Source: Aliirhizobium wenxiniae (GTDB lineage Bacteria > Pseudomonadota > Alphaproteobacteria > Rhizobiales > Rhizobiaceae). From it: 64,000 nucleotides of DNA. Position 1 is the first letter of the stretch, and the number at the start of each line of letters is the position of its first letter. The notes beneath the pieces are model-generated. The model worked only from the letters and a program-made list of their open reading frames with translations, searched no databases and had not been told where the DNA came from. Positions 1 through 8,482 of the stretch are shown one piece after another. Location: positions 1 through 64,000 of the forward strand of contig NZ_JACHEG010000010.1 of the NCBI RefSeq assembly GCF_014201355.1. Reading direction: 5' to 3'. Position numbers and translations under genes: made by a program.

Positions 1-576
1 GATACGCCGCGTCGAATGGAAGAACTGATCGCCTGGCTGGATGATCAAGGGCGAGAAAAGCGGCTCCATCCACTTTTGGTTGTCGCGATCTTCATCGTCG
101 TTTTCCTCGAAATCCATCCATTCCAGGATGGCAATGGCCGCCTATCGCGTATTCTGACCACCTTGCTGCTCCTGCGGGCCGGCTACGCTTACGTGCCCTA
201 CAGCTCGCTCGAAAGCATCATCGAGCAAAGCAAGGAGAGCTATTACATCTCGCTTCGGCGCACCCAGGGAACGATCCGCAGCGCCGAGCCCGACTGGAAT
301 CCCTGGATCGAGTTCTTCTTGAGAGCCCTGCATCGGCAGAAGACGCGGCTTGAGAAGAAAATGGAGCGCGAGCGTATTATCCTCGCCGACATGCCGGAAT
401 TGTCCGTTACATTACTCGAGTTGGCGCGCGAGCACGGGCGCATCACGGTCGCGGAGGCTGCACGGATCACCGATGCAAGCCGTCACACCATTAAGGATCA
501 TCTCAAGGCACTCGTGGATCAAGGGCACCTCGTCCTGCACGGTGCCGGCCGCGGCGCCTGGTACGGTCTTTCCTAA
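1..576 (+). CDS. Fic family protein, C-terminal part (5' end outside window)
   Basis: The reading frame is open from base 1, so the gene begins upstream of the window; the first internal Met codon is at base 16. It carries the Fic core motif HPFQDGNGRLSR, matching HxFx(D/E)GNGRxxR, whose His deprotonates the target hydroxyl in AMPylation of proteins. After the Fic core the last 60 or so residues form a winged-helix-like segment (an AARITDASRHTIKDHL helix-turn-helix), the usual layout of Fic proteins that also bind DNA. The N-terminal inhibitory helix, if any, is not visible. A second Fic protein with the same general design lies at 3224-4405 on the opposite strand. The target is unknown. Confidence 0.88.
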   Translation, partial: DTPRRMEELIAWLDDQGREKRLHPLLVVAIFIVVFLEIHPFQDGNGRLSRILTTLLLLRAGYAYVPYSSLESIIEQSKESYYISLRRTQGTIRSAEPDWNPWIEFFLRALHRQKTRLEKKMERERIILADMPELSVTLLELAREHGRITVAEAARITDASRHTIKDHLKALVDQGHLVLHGAGRGAWYGLS

Positions 577-674
577 AGAAGGGGGTGTCAAGCCCATCTG
601 AATGGGGCACCTTTATGAGGTACGAACTCTCGACCCCTTCTTTAAGTCGGTCATGCAATCAGTAGCTTAGCTGA

Positions 675-2126
675 TTAACGCCAGAAGCGTTTGGCATCGA
701 GAACATCTTCGAGCGCCGATTGAGCTTGCCCGACGAGGGCCTGCTTGTCAGCATGGGATACCAAATATTCCAATCCTGGTATGTCAGAAATCCCGTGGGT
801 CCTCAGAACTTCAGGACCCGTCGCCAGATCGTTGAGTGCGCCGAGTTCATCCTGCAGCGTCTCCATAGCGCTGACGAAACGCTTGTAGCGTCGCGACCCC
901 TTCTTGTCCGAAAACAGCGAACGGAAAAATTCAGACGCGTATCGCAGCTTTTTTGCGTCCTTGCGTGCCTCGTGTCGATGCTCGTCATCAACGCCTGCAA
1001 GATCCCTGCCGTGCTTCTTTAGCTTCTTTCTTGCCTTGTCGAGCGCTTCAGAGGCGAACTCGTCGACCTTTCGCTCCCGGATGTCGCGGCTGGCCGGATC
1101 CCGAAGATACTCTCCGCAGTGCAGCCACTCGTAGAAGTCCAGCATCAACGCGCGCGTGCGGGAACTGTCGATCGCCACCATCACGTCCTCATATGCGCTG
1201 GCGCGCTTTCCCGATAGTTTGTCTCGCAGTTGCCCTGGTTTCGCCTTTGGTAGCAACACGTCAATGTTGCGGACCTCGCCAAGAACGTCGGCCAGCCATC
1301 GCAACTCTCCTGACAATCGTTTTGTCTCACCGTCACGCAATATCGGCTTGAACAGTGTGATGGCCGACCGCAGACGACGCAATGCGACGCGGGCCTGATG
1401 TAAGGATTCAGGGTTTTGCCTCACCCGCATGATTTCTTCGTTTAGACGAAACTGGCGGAAGCATGCCGACATGATGGCTTTGAATGCATCGGCTGTCGAA
1501 GTGCCACGATCCAGCTCAATTGGTTCCGCCTTAACGACCGAACGGGCTGCTTCCATCAGTCGATATCCGCGTTCCGCCTTCGAGAGAACGCCGAAGCGGA
1601 CCGGTACGACTGCCTCGATCTTGCGGGCCAGAACGAAGAGGTCACTCGCCTCGCCGTCCTTGAGCTCAAGTTCCAGTTCAACGAATGGGGCTTCCCGGTC
1701 GACTGCACGCGCGCAGCCGATATCCAGGGCGACTTCGATGGTTGAGCCATTTTCATTGACGGTCCAAATCCGCCGCTCGTTTGAGACCTCGAATTTCGCG
1801 GCCACGTCATTGAGGCCGTCATCGAACTCGTTGAGGAGCGGACTGGAGTGGTCGAGAACTGGAACCTTGCCTGCAACCGGAAACTCCCATTCATCGCGGG
1901 CGAAGATCGAGGCGCTCGGACCCGTCGCCTTGATGGTCTGCACCTGAGTGTCGCCTTCCTGCCGGATGCGAAGCGTGAAGCCAGAGGCAAACAAGAGATT
2001 GTCGGGGGTATCGAAATAAATCGAACCCTGCGAGACGCTCCGCGGCTCCCCTTTAAAGAGATCAGCAGCCACCAAGCGATCGACATCGGCACTCTGAATT
2101 TCAAGCTTCAATTCGACTTCGGGCAA
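675..2126 (-). CDS. CYTH and CHAD domain-containing protein
   Basis: 483 residues. The N-terminal half opens with the CYTH signature VELKLE (ExExK-type metal/triphosphate site, residues 4-9) and continues with charged strands to about residue 200. The C-terminal half is a helical CHAD domain rich in His, Arg and Lys (for example ESLHQARVALRRLRSA and HRHEARKDAKKLRYASEFFR). CYTH domains bind or hydrolyse triphosphates and CHAD domains bind polyphosphate, so a role in inorganic polyphosphate or triphosphate metabolism is likely. The start is a TTG codon chosen because the CYTH motif follows at once; the ribosome site is weak, so the start is uncertain. The gene is divergent from the NUDIX gene at 2247. 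Confidence 0.88.
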   Translation of the reverse strand: MPEVELKLEIQSADVDRLVAADLFKGEPRSVSQGSIYFDTPDNLLFASGFTLRIRQEGDTQVQTIKATGPSASIFARDEWEFPVAGKVPVLDHSSPLLNEFDDGLNDVAAKFEVSNERRIWTVNENGSTIEVALDIGCARAVDREAPFVELELELKDGEASDLFVLARKIEAVVPVRFGVLSKAERGYRLMEAARSVVKAEPIELDRGTSTADAFKAIMSACFRQFRLNEEIMRVRQNPESLHQARVALRRLRSAITLFKPILRDGETKRLSGELRWLADVLGEVRNIDVLLPKAKPGQLRDKLSGKRASAYEDVMVAIDSSRTRALMLDFYEWLHCGEYLRDPASRDIRERKVDEFASEALDKARKKLKKHGRDLAGVDDEHRHEARKDAKKLRYASEFFRSLFSDKKGSRRYKRFVSAMETLQDELGALNDLATGPEVLRTHGISDIPGLEYLVSHADKQALVGQAQSALEDVLDAKRFWR

Positions 2127-2246
2127 GGGAGCACTCCGCGATTTCGTGACAACACCGTCGAACGCATGCGGTCTGGAATTAGTTCATCCTCCTGTAACAG
2201 GTATGACGGTAGCACCGGCAGGCAAGTGTTCGGGGAGATGGACGAG

Positions 2247-2684
2247 ATGAAGCGTGGTTCCAAGGCGGTGAAGATAAGCTCTGAGCCCTCGGTCATAGAA
2301 CAGGCCGGTGCTCTCTGTTTTCGCATCACCGCCGACGGGACAAAAGAAATGCTCCTTGTCGGCAGCAGGCGCAACGGGAGATGGGGTCTGCCGAAAGGGC
2401 ACATGGATCCTGGCGAAACCTCCCATGCAGCCGCGGCGCGGGAAGCCTTCGAAGAGGCTGGGATTCGAGGCACTATCTCCGAGGCGATCGTCGGATCCTT
2501 TCTTTACTCGAAAGACAGCAGTCCCTCTCGCTACCGGGTGATCGTGCACGAACTTTCGGTGACCTCGGTCGAAGATAGCTATCCTGAGACAGGGCTTCGA
2601 GCCCGCGAATGGTTTTCTCTTGAGCAAGCACGCGAGATTGCCGGCCATGACGGTCTTCGAACGTTATTATCTTCGATAGTTTGA
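2247..2684 (+). CDS. NUDIX hydrolase
   Basis: 145 residues. The complete Nudix box G-x5-E-x7-REAFEEAGI is at residues 51-73 (GHMDPGETSH..REAFEEAGI), with the preceding strand RWGLPKG typical of the diadenosine/diphosphoinositol polyphosphate hydrolase branch (MutT/DIPP-like). It should hydrolyse a nucleoside diphosphate linked to another moiety, or a polyphosphorylated substrate, with Mg or Mn. GGGGAG at 2232-2237 sits 9 bases before the ATG at 2247, which decides this start; an in-frame ATG at 2238 lies too close to that site. Divergent pairing with a CYTH-CHAD polyphosphate protein fits a shared phosphate-chemistry theme (inference). Confidence 0.9.
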   Translation: MKRGSKAVKISSEPSVIEQAGALCFRITADGTKEMLLVGSRRNGRWGLPKGHMDPGETSHAAAAREAFEEAGIRGTISEAIVGSFLYSKDSSPSRYRVIVHELSVTSVEDSYPETGLRAREWFSLEQAREIAGHDGLRTLLSSIV

Positions 2685-2701
2685 CCGTTGGCCTTTTAGA
2701 A

Positions 2702-2995
2702 ATGCAGGAAGAAAACGACGTTGATGGCTTCACAAGCCTCGATCAGAATGCGCAGAAACAGCCAGCTCTGTTAGTACTGTCGCTCCTCGACCGCCGCGCC
2801 GATCTGCAGGAACGGCTCGGCTTGATCGACATCGACCGGCGAATTTCGCAAGCGACATCCCTTCGCTCCGAAGTGAGCGAACTCTCTCATATGGCAGATG
2901 ATATCATCCAGCGACGCGTGGAGAGCTTGAAAGGGGAGATCTACGGCCTGGAACTCGAAATCAAAAAGAGGAACGATCATGCGTCGAAGGCCTGA
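2702..2995 (+). CDS. hypothetical small coiled-coil protein
   Basis: 97 residues, not recognised. The C-terminal half (DRRISQATSLRSEVSELSHMADDIIQRRVESL and onward) is highly charged with heptad spacing, consistent with a helical coiled coil ending in a Lys/Arg-rich tail. It follows the NUDIX stop by 17 bases and overlaps the next small reading frame, so it could be co-transcribed with NUDIX. A TTG start at 2681 that overlaps the NUDIX stop is an alternative. No signal peptide or membrane segment is seen. Confidence 0.5.
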   Translation: MQEENDVDGFTSLDQNAQKQPALLVLSLLDRRADLQERLGLIDIDRRISQATSLRSEVSELSHMADDIIQRRVESLKGEIYGLELEIKKRNDHASKA

Positions 2996-3179
2996 CATCT
3001 CCGACTTCGATGTCCTGATTATTCCCGATGGACTGGGGAACCCGTCGCGACGGCACTACGACGAACTCGCGGTCGACACCGTCAGACATTTCCTCCTCTC
3101 TAGCAAAGATATCGTTCTCTTTGACTGCAGCGTTTCGCAATCCACCGAACATCCCTCAAATTCCGAGACGTACGCCTGA
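2979..3179 (+). CDS. hypothetical protein, 66 residues
   Basis: Not recognised. A good ribosome site (AGAGGA) precedes the ATG at 2979 and the frame overlaps the end of the preceding small gene by 17 bases, the arrangement of translationally coupled genes. The product is soluble and mixed alpha/beta in appearance (FDVLIIPDGLG near the N-terminus). It could be the third gene of a NUDIX operon or a chance frame. Confidence 0.35.
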   Translation: MRRRPDISDFDVLIIPDGLGNPSRRHYDELAVDTVRHFLLSSKDIVLFDCSVSQSTEHPSNSETYA

Positions 3180-3223
3180 GATTAAGATCTTGATGACGAT
3201 CGAACCTTTGACCCAGTTATTTG

Positions 3224-4405
3224 TCATGAACTTAGAGGCAGAGGATCGGTACCTTCGCCTAGAATTGCAAGGTATCGTTGATAGCTGAACACGCGGCCAC
3301 GCTTGCGGCCGGTGACCTCATCAACAATGCCCAATCGCTCCAGATCGGCGAGTGCCGCGTTGACCGTAGGTGCGGACAGACCTGTTATTTGAACAATCTG
3401 GTTCGCCGTGTGAAACGGATTCTGCTGAAAAAGCTCGTGAATGCGAAGTGCCGACCCTGCTCTATCACTCTCCACCGTGATCCGCTCCCGATCTTCCTTG
3501 AAAAGATCGACGATTTGAGTGGCAGCCTCAAATGCCTGATTGGCGGTGTCGGCGACGCCGGCGAGGAAAAAGTCTAGCCAGGCTTCCCAGTTTCCATTCT
3601 CGCGGACCTCTTGCAGTAGCCGATAGTATTCTCTCCGATGGGATTTCAAATAGAGGCTGAGGTAGAGCAGCGGCTTTCGCAAAACACCGTGCATGCACAA
3701 ATATAGGGTAACAAGCAGACGTCCTATACGGCCATTGCCATCGAGAAATGGATGGATCGTTTCAAACTGGACATGCAGCATGCCAGCTTTGATGAGCGCC
3801 GGTAACCGAGATTGGTCGTCATGCATGAAGCGCTCGAATGCATCCAGGCAACCGGCCATTTCGGTGACGGGTGGCGGCACAAAGAGTGCGGTACCGGGGC
3901 GCGTGCCACCAATCCAATTTTGCGAGCGGCGGAACTCTCCTGGATCCTTGGTGCCTCCTCGCCCACTGTGTAGGAGCCGGGCATGCATCTCGCGGATGAG
4001 ACGCAATGACATGGGCAGCGTTTCCAGCCGCTCCAAACCATACATCATGGCGTCCACATAGTTTGAGACTTCGCGAATATCATCAATCGGCTGCCCCGCC
4101 TGAGCTTCAGTCTCAAACCGCAAAAGATCGGAAAGCGTCGACTGCGTGCCTTCAATCTGCGAGGAAAGAACAGCTTCCTTTCTGACATACATATAAAGAA
4201 ACAGCTCCTGTCGCGGCAGCAGCATTGTGATACCATCCAAGCGTCCTAGCGCGCGTTCTGCCAGACTGAGACGCTCGAGCAATGAGAGCACATCAATCGC
4301 GGGCTCGGGCGGCAATGGTGGGGGCACGAACGCCCGCACTGTTTCATTGGCAGCTATCGTCTCGACAAAACGACCCAGACGATGTTTGGACTTGGAATCA
4401 GACAT
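3224..4405 (-). CDS. Fic/DOC family protein with N-terminal inhibitory helix
   Basis: 393 residues, the usual length of Fic proteins with a Fic_N domain. The Fic motif HPFLDGNGRIGR is at residues 218-229. The inhibitory motif (S/T)xxxE(G/N) is visible as SSQIEG at residues 81-86, with Glu85 expected to hold off the ATP gamma-phosphate, so this is a class II self-inhibited AMPylase. Residues 310-390 look like a winged helix (NQIVQITGLSAPTVNAALADLERLGIVDE), suggesting DNA binding and possible autoregulation. Directly upstream lie three copies of a TTAAATAAG element. No separate antitoxin gene is adjacent. Confidence 0.93.
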   Translation of the reverse strand: MSDSKSKHRLGRFVETIAANETVRAFVPPPLPPEPAIDVLSLLERLSLAERALGRLDGITMLLPRQELFLYMYVRKEAVLSSQIEGTQSTLSDLLRFETEAQAGQPIDDIREVSNYVDAMMYGLERLETLPMSLRLIREMHARLLHSGRGGTKDPGEFRRSQNWIGGTRPGTALFVPPPVTEMAGCLDAFERFMHDDQSRLPALIKAGMLHVQFETIHPFLDGNGRIGRLLVTLYLCMHGVLRKPLLYLSLYLKSHRREYYRLLQEVRENGNWEAWLDFFLAGVADTANQAFEAATQIVDLFKEDRERITVESDRAGSALRIHELFQQNPFHTANQIVQITGLSAPTVNAALADLERLGIVDEVTGRKRGRVFSYQRYLAILGEGTDPLPLSS

Positions 4406-4407
4406 GG

Positions 4408-4478
4408 CCGATTATCGGTCTCACTCCTTATTTAAGCAAGATACGCTTCGTTTAAATAAGCGATAGACTTAAATAAGC
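4408..4478 (-). promoter_or_regulatory. repeated operator-like elements upstream of the Fic gene
   Basis: Between the Fic start (4405) and the recombinase-like gene there is CCGATTATCGG (4408-4418, 5-bp arms around one base). Then come three copies of TTAAATAAG: inverted at 4427-4435, direct at 4452-4460 and direct at 4469-4477, the last two spaced 17 bp. The AT-rich repeats sit 22-72 bp before the Fic start codon, where a promoter and operator belong. The winged-helix tail of the Fic protein is a candidate ligand (inference). Confidence 0.45.
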
Positions 4479-4650
4479 ACGCTTAATTAACGCGAGCACA
4501 TTGAATTCCCGAGCACTGAGCCGGAGTGATTTGCGTAGGACATGAATGCGACGATCACGCAGCGTTTGAATTGCCATGCCCGATAAATCCATTCTTAACG
4601 CTCGCCCCCTATTTCCGCTCGCCCTCGGCATTGCCGCCGAGAGAAACGGA

Positions 4651-7011
4651 ATGATTATGACCAACGACATTTCATCACGCCATTTCCAGCGAAAGATATC
4701 CCAATTCTGCGAGCTACGTATTGCGCCAATCGCATCCAGGCGGGTGCTGGAGAATATCCGGCCTTACCTGGTCAGTTTAATCATCTATCGGAAATCGCCC
4801 CCGCTCCTGAATGGCCATATCGACTGGACGATGATCAGTCAGGCCTGTGGGATCGAAGCCGATTTGACGGCAGAACTGAAAAAGCAGCTGCGGCCAGGCC
4901 TGGATGCAATCATCCGGTGGCTCGGTGTAGCACCAGCGGTCGAAGAGAAACGGTCGCCAAAGCAGACAGCTCGCCCGGACAACATAACGCCTGCCAAAAA
5001 AGCAGCCTCCGCAACCTCAACCAGAAAGCCTCAACGTGCGGCCGCGGATGGCAACGTTGCCCCGCTTGCATCTGCGCCACGTGGACCGGCCCCAAAACCG
5101 ATTAGCCCTTTCCCGGAACCACTACTCGAAGCGACAGAAGATCCGGCGAGCTTTCAGGATGCACTCGTCTATCATATGCGTCGGTTCGGCGACACCTATT
5201 GGCAGCTCTACCGCGCAGTTGTTCATCTGAATGAGACCTTCGACAATAAGACGCTGCTATCCTGGATCCAGGGCGAACGCGTGCCCCGATCTGTCGCCAG
5301 TTTCAATATCCTCCGCCGCATCGAGCGACGCTATCGGCTTTCGGAGGGATATTTCAAAGAGAAGCTGCCGCACCAGGCACGCTCGGTGTATGGTCACGAT
5401 CTCGGTGACATCAGTCCAGCTGAGCGTCGACGGATTTCATTACACCTGCCAGAGGACTTCAACAACCTCCCCTTTACCAAGCGAGAGGAGATCCTCGATT
5501 GGGTGCGCCGGGTGATCATTTCCGGCTCCACGGAATATCGCCGCTATCAGGCGGCAGCCAGCAAGCAGCGATATGCCATCCGTTTTCCCGGAGTCACTTA
5601 TGGCAGCAACTTTCTTTCTTCTCGATTGTTAGCCTCGGCGGCCGGTGCCAATCAGAACGTCGCAGCAGAACTTGATGATCCGGATTTGCTCTCCGGCGTT
5701 GTCGACGCGCCGCCGAGGCTTGCAATGGAAATGGCTGATCTCATCCGCTTCAAGACTTCGACGCTGACGGCTATAGGCTTTCACCGTAACGGCGTCTGGG
5801 GTGAAGAAACGGCCTCACAGAAGATTGAGCACCTCGGCTTGATGTTTGGTGCGCTGGCTGCCTCGCCAAATGGCGCCGTGAAGGGTTTCGGCGTGCCAGT
5901 CAGCCGGTTGAGCTTTGGCCTTCTCGTCTTCCCTGGTGTTTGGGACTGGTACCTGCAGTGGCGGGAACAGCGGCGTGGTTTCTACACTAAATGGGAAGAG
6001 GATATGTTGATGGTCGCCCAAGCCCTATCTCGCGCGGACGTCGGCTGGATCCGGCAGCACCCGGAACTCCTTCGGAATGTCATGCCCATCGCGGGTTTGA
6101 TCGAGCAGGAAGAAATCGATTTTGCGGCTCGCGACTGGCATGGCGCCTGCGATGCGTTTCATCGACATGCCGCTAACCGATCCAAGGAAATCCAACGCGT
6201 CATGCGCGTTCACCGCGATCCGTTTGAACCGATCATGTGTGTCCTCGAGGCCGAGAGCCCATTGGCTGAATATCGTAAGATTACGGACGAGATCCTTGAG
6301 CGGATGCCGGATGAAAGCCGATACCCGCGGCCGGCGGCCGAAGCCGTCAGGTCCTTCCTGCTCCTCCGACTTGGCCTCCATCTCGGGCTGAGGCAAAAGA
6401 ACCTCCGCCAACTTCGTGTCTGCCCACGCGGGCATTATCCGACATCAGAGCGCCGGCTTGAAGACATGAAATGCGGGGAACTGCGGTGGAGCGATCGCGA
6501 CCATGGGTGGGAAGTCCTTATCCCATCGGTCGCATTCAAAAACTCTGGCTCCTCCTTCTTCGGACAGAAGCCGTTCCGGCTAATCCTGCCCGACTTGCTC
6601 GACCTCTATAAATACCTCGACGCTTACATCGACCGCCATCGTGGCGTTCTGCTCAGTGGAGCCAAAGATCCCGGAACCCTGTTCGTCAAAACGGTGAAGA
6701 CAACCAGTATCGATGCGGCCTACAACTCCACGACCTTCTACGAGGCATGGCGGACGGTTATCCAACGCTATGGCATTTATAATCCCTATACTGGACGAGG
6801 TGCAATCAAGGGCTTGCTGCCTCATGGACCCCATAACCTGCGGGACATTCTCGCGACGCATATTCTGAAGCAGACAGGATCATACGAGCAGGCGAGCTAC
6901 GCTATTCAGGACACGCCCGATGTCGTGCAACAGCACTACGGTCGTTTCCTGCCGCAAGACAAGGCCGCACTGGCGGCCAAAATCCTCAATCAGGTTTGGG
7001 AAGCTGCATAA
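4651..7011 (+). CDS. large tyrosine recombinase-like protein
   Basis: About 786 residues from the ATG at 4651; an upstream in-frame ATG at 4576 would add 25 residues. The C-terminal quarter carries the tyrosine recombinase layout: first Arg in GLHLGLRQKNLRQL (Arg581), HNLRD giving HxxR (His728, Arg731), and VVQQHYGRF with candidate nucleophile Tyr763. The His/Trp usually found between HxxR and Tyr is replaced in AIQDTPD. The long N-terminal 500 residues (helical DNA-binding segments and a basic Ala/Pro/Lys linker near residues 110-150) are unlike simple phage integrases. It probably catalyses or once catalysed integration of a genomic island; a catalytic defect or non-recombinase role is possible. 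Confidence 0.7.
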   Translation: MIMTNDISSRHFQRKISQFCELRIAPIASRRVLENIRPYLVSLIIYRKSPPLLNGHIDWTMISQACGIEADLTAELKKQLRPGLDAIIRWLGVAPAVEEKRSPKQTARPDNITPAKKAASATSTRKPQRAAADGNVAPLASAPRGPAPKPISPFPEPLLEATEDPASFQDALVYHMRRFGDTYWQLYRAVVHLNETFDNKTLLSWIQGERVPRSVASFNILRRIERRYRLSEGYFKEKLPHQARSVYGHDLGDISPAERRRISLHLPEDFNNLPFTKREEILDWVRRVIISGSTEYRRYQAAASKQRYAIRFPGVTYGSNFLSSRLLASAAGANQNVAAELDDPDLLSGVVDAPPRLAMEMADLIRFKTSTLTAIGFHRNGVWGEETASQKIEHLGLMFGALAASPNGAVKGFGVPVSRLSFGLLVFPGVWDWYLQWREQRRGFYTKWEEDMLMVAQALSRADVGWIRQHPELLRNVMPIAGLIEQEEIDFAARDWHGACDAFHRHAANRSKEIQRVMRVHRDPFEPIMCVLEAESPLAEYRKITDEILERMPDESRYPRPAAEAVRSFLLLRLGLHLGLRQKNLRQLRVCPRGHYPTSERRLEDMKCGELRWSDRDHGWEVLIPSVAFKNSGSSFFGQKPFRLILPDLLDLYKYLDAYIDRHRGVLLSGAKDPGTLFVKTVKTTSIDAAYNSTTFYEAWRTVIQRYGIYNPYTGRGAIKGLLPHGPHNLRDILATHILKQTGSYEQASYAIQDTPDVVQQHYGRFLPQDKAALAAKILNQVWEAA

Positions 7012-7021
7012 AACCGAATGA

Positions 7022-7071
7022 GACGCTCGGCTTGGATGTTGGTTACAGCCTACGTCTGAGCCGAGCTCGTC
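7022..7071 (+). terminator. possible terminator after the recombinase-like gene
   Basis: GCTCGGCT (7025-7032) pairs with AGCCGAGC (7059-7066), and GACG/CGTC extends the stem across a 2-base bulge. It begins 11 bases after the recombinase stop. The loop is long (26 bases) and the following T tract is interrupted, so termination is uncertain. Confidence 0.35.
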
Positions 7072-7083
7072 GTTTCGTCTTGA

Positions 7084-7170
7084 TGGGTATCGAACCTACG
7101 ACCCGAAATTAACAGCGCTTCAAGTTCTCTATTAGAGGAAAGCCTACTACACCGCGCTATCGACCATCTC
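7084..7170 (-). other. tRNA-like remnant (weak)
   Basis: Read on the minus strand, this stretch ends in a T-arm-like GTAGGTTCGATACCCAT preceded by a GGGTC stem-like segment, and has an anticodon-arm-like hairpin. The T-stem has a mismatch, the D-arm is poor and no clear acceptor stem pairs, so it is not a functional tRNA. Fragments of this kind are left where integrases use tRNA genes as attachment sites. It lies just after the recombinase-like gene. Confidence 0.25.
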
Positions 7171-7315
7171 CGATTGGTGTACGCAGACCGACAACCCGCG
7201 TGACCAGGCTATCCCCTAGTCTAATTTTCCGGACCCGGCGGGCGCCCTAATCTCCTGCGTGAAATCGACCAAGAGCTTTAATGGTCGCTTTTTCACATTC
7301 AGACAGGAGTATCCC

Positions 7316-7903
7316 TTGAGACTTTACTACTATCCAGGCGCATGCAGCCTTTCGGATCATATCGCTCTCAGAGAAGCAGGTGCCGAGTTCGAGATCGAAA
7401 GTGTCGACTTGCAGACAAAAATCACTTCCTCTGGTGACGATTTCACAAAGATCAACCCGAAAGGATATGTGCCAGCGCTCGTCTTGGACAACGGCGATGT
7501 TATCAGCGAAAACGTCGCGATATTGGACTGGATAGCGTCGAGCTACCCCGAGCTCGGCGTCGAGGGCAATCTCGGTCGAACACGCTTGCTCGAAGTGCTG
7601 GCCTTCATCTCTTCCGAGTTGCATCAGGGGTTTGAGTCTCTCTGGTCACATCGAAGCGCAGACGAGATCGCTCGTGCCAAAGCTGCCCTAATCCCCCGAT
7701 TTGGCTTTTTGTCGGAAAGCTTCGAAGGAGCGTTTCTGTTCGGCGAGAAGCCCACTGTTGCGGACTTCTACCTTTTCGTGATGCTATTGTGGGCAGAGCG
7801 CTATTCGCTGGGCTTGGAACCGCATCTCGTCGAGTATCGCGAAAGATTGAAATCGCGTTTGAATACTAGCGGGGCAATGAAGGCAGAAGGTCTAATCCAA
7901 TAA
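7316..7903 (+). CDS. beta-class glutathione S-transferase
   Basis: 195 residues. The N-terminus RLYYYPGACSLSDHIALREAG is the thioredoxin-fold start of bacterial beta-class GSTs, including the conserved Cys10. NPKGYVPAL and SENVAILDWIA follow in the glutathione-binding half, and a helical C-terminal domain follows. It should conjugate glutathione to electrophiles or act as a thiol transferase in the cytoplasm. The start is TTG at 7316, decided by AGGAG at 7305-7309 with a 6-base spacer; an upstream in-frame ATG at 7259 lacks a ribosome site and would add residues before the conserved beta strand. Confidence 0.9.
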   Translation: MRLYYYPGACSLSDHIALREAGAEFEIESVDLQTKITSSGDDFTKINPKGYVPALVLDNGDVISENVAILDWIASSYPELGVEGNLGRTRLLEVLAFISSELHQGFESLWSHRSADEIARAKAALIPRFGFLSESFEGAFLFGEKPTVADFYLFVMLLWAERYSLGLEPHLVEYRERLKSRLNTSGAMKAEGLIQ

Positions 7904-8157
7904 TATCGCGGCTGACGCGAACCCTGGCCAATGTAGCGTCAGGCGCGCGTTGCTGTGTTTTCGCATCACCTTATTTCCTGTATTGATATCCACCGCCTGG
8001 ACTTGCAGCCAAAGCCGAGGACTGGCGCCCGGCGAACCGCTAGGCTGCAAGATTTACACACCTACCGTTTCCCTCGTTGGAACGCGTGGCGCCATCTGAA
8101 AAACTTTGCCGCTGGATGCCGGCGCCCACTAAGGTCAAAAGTCACTAACCGCTCATC
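7904..8157. other. gene-free stretch, possible small RNA body
   Basis: No convincing reading frame is present. GGCGCC-containing inverted segments (around 8025-8130) precede the strong terminator at 8158-8190, so a short plus-strand non-coding transcript ending there is possible, but I recognise no known RNA family. Confidence 0.25.
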
Positions 8158-8190
8158 GCCACCCTGGGGGAATCCGGGGTGGCGTTTTTT
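8158..8190 (+). terminator. Rho-independent terminator
   Basis: GCCACCC (8158-8164) pairs with GGGTGGC (8177-8183), followed after one base by TTTTTT (8185-8190). It is a textbook intrinsic terminator 255 bases after the GST stop, too far to be a simple GST terminator, which suggests a separate transcript or a long 3' leader. Confidence 0.8.
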
Positions 8191-8482
8191 ATTGAGGCGG
8201 CCACAAGGGCGCAACACGTCTTTAAGATTCTTCTTGCTCAACCCGTTTCCGGTGTTGTGGCCGTCCCCACACGAGCAATTCTATCTAGTGCGGGTAGAGC
8301 AAGGTGAGGCTAATTATCGATTGCTCCCGAAGTGCCAAGAGATGGCATCATGAACTGCCGCTCACTCTCTACATTTATTCGAAAAATGGCAATCGCACGA
8401 TACTTAGAGCAACTTCCCAAGGTCCCGCGCTGATTGATTTAAGTAAAACTACTTCCGTTAATGGCTCACAACGGAGATAAAT

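Noticed and set aside
7084-7170. Functional tRNA on the minus strand
   Set aside because: T-stem mismatch, poor D-arm and no acceptor pairing; kept only as a weak remnant.
7955-8353. 132-residue plus-strand frame
   Set aside because: It runs through an intrinsic terminator stem and T tract, which argues against coding.
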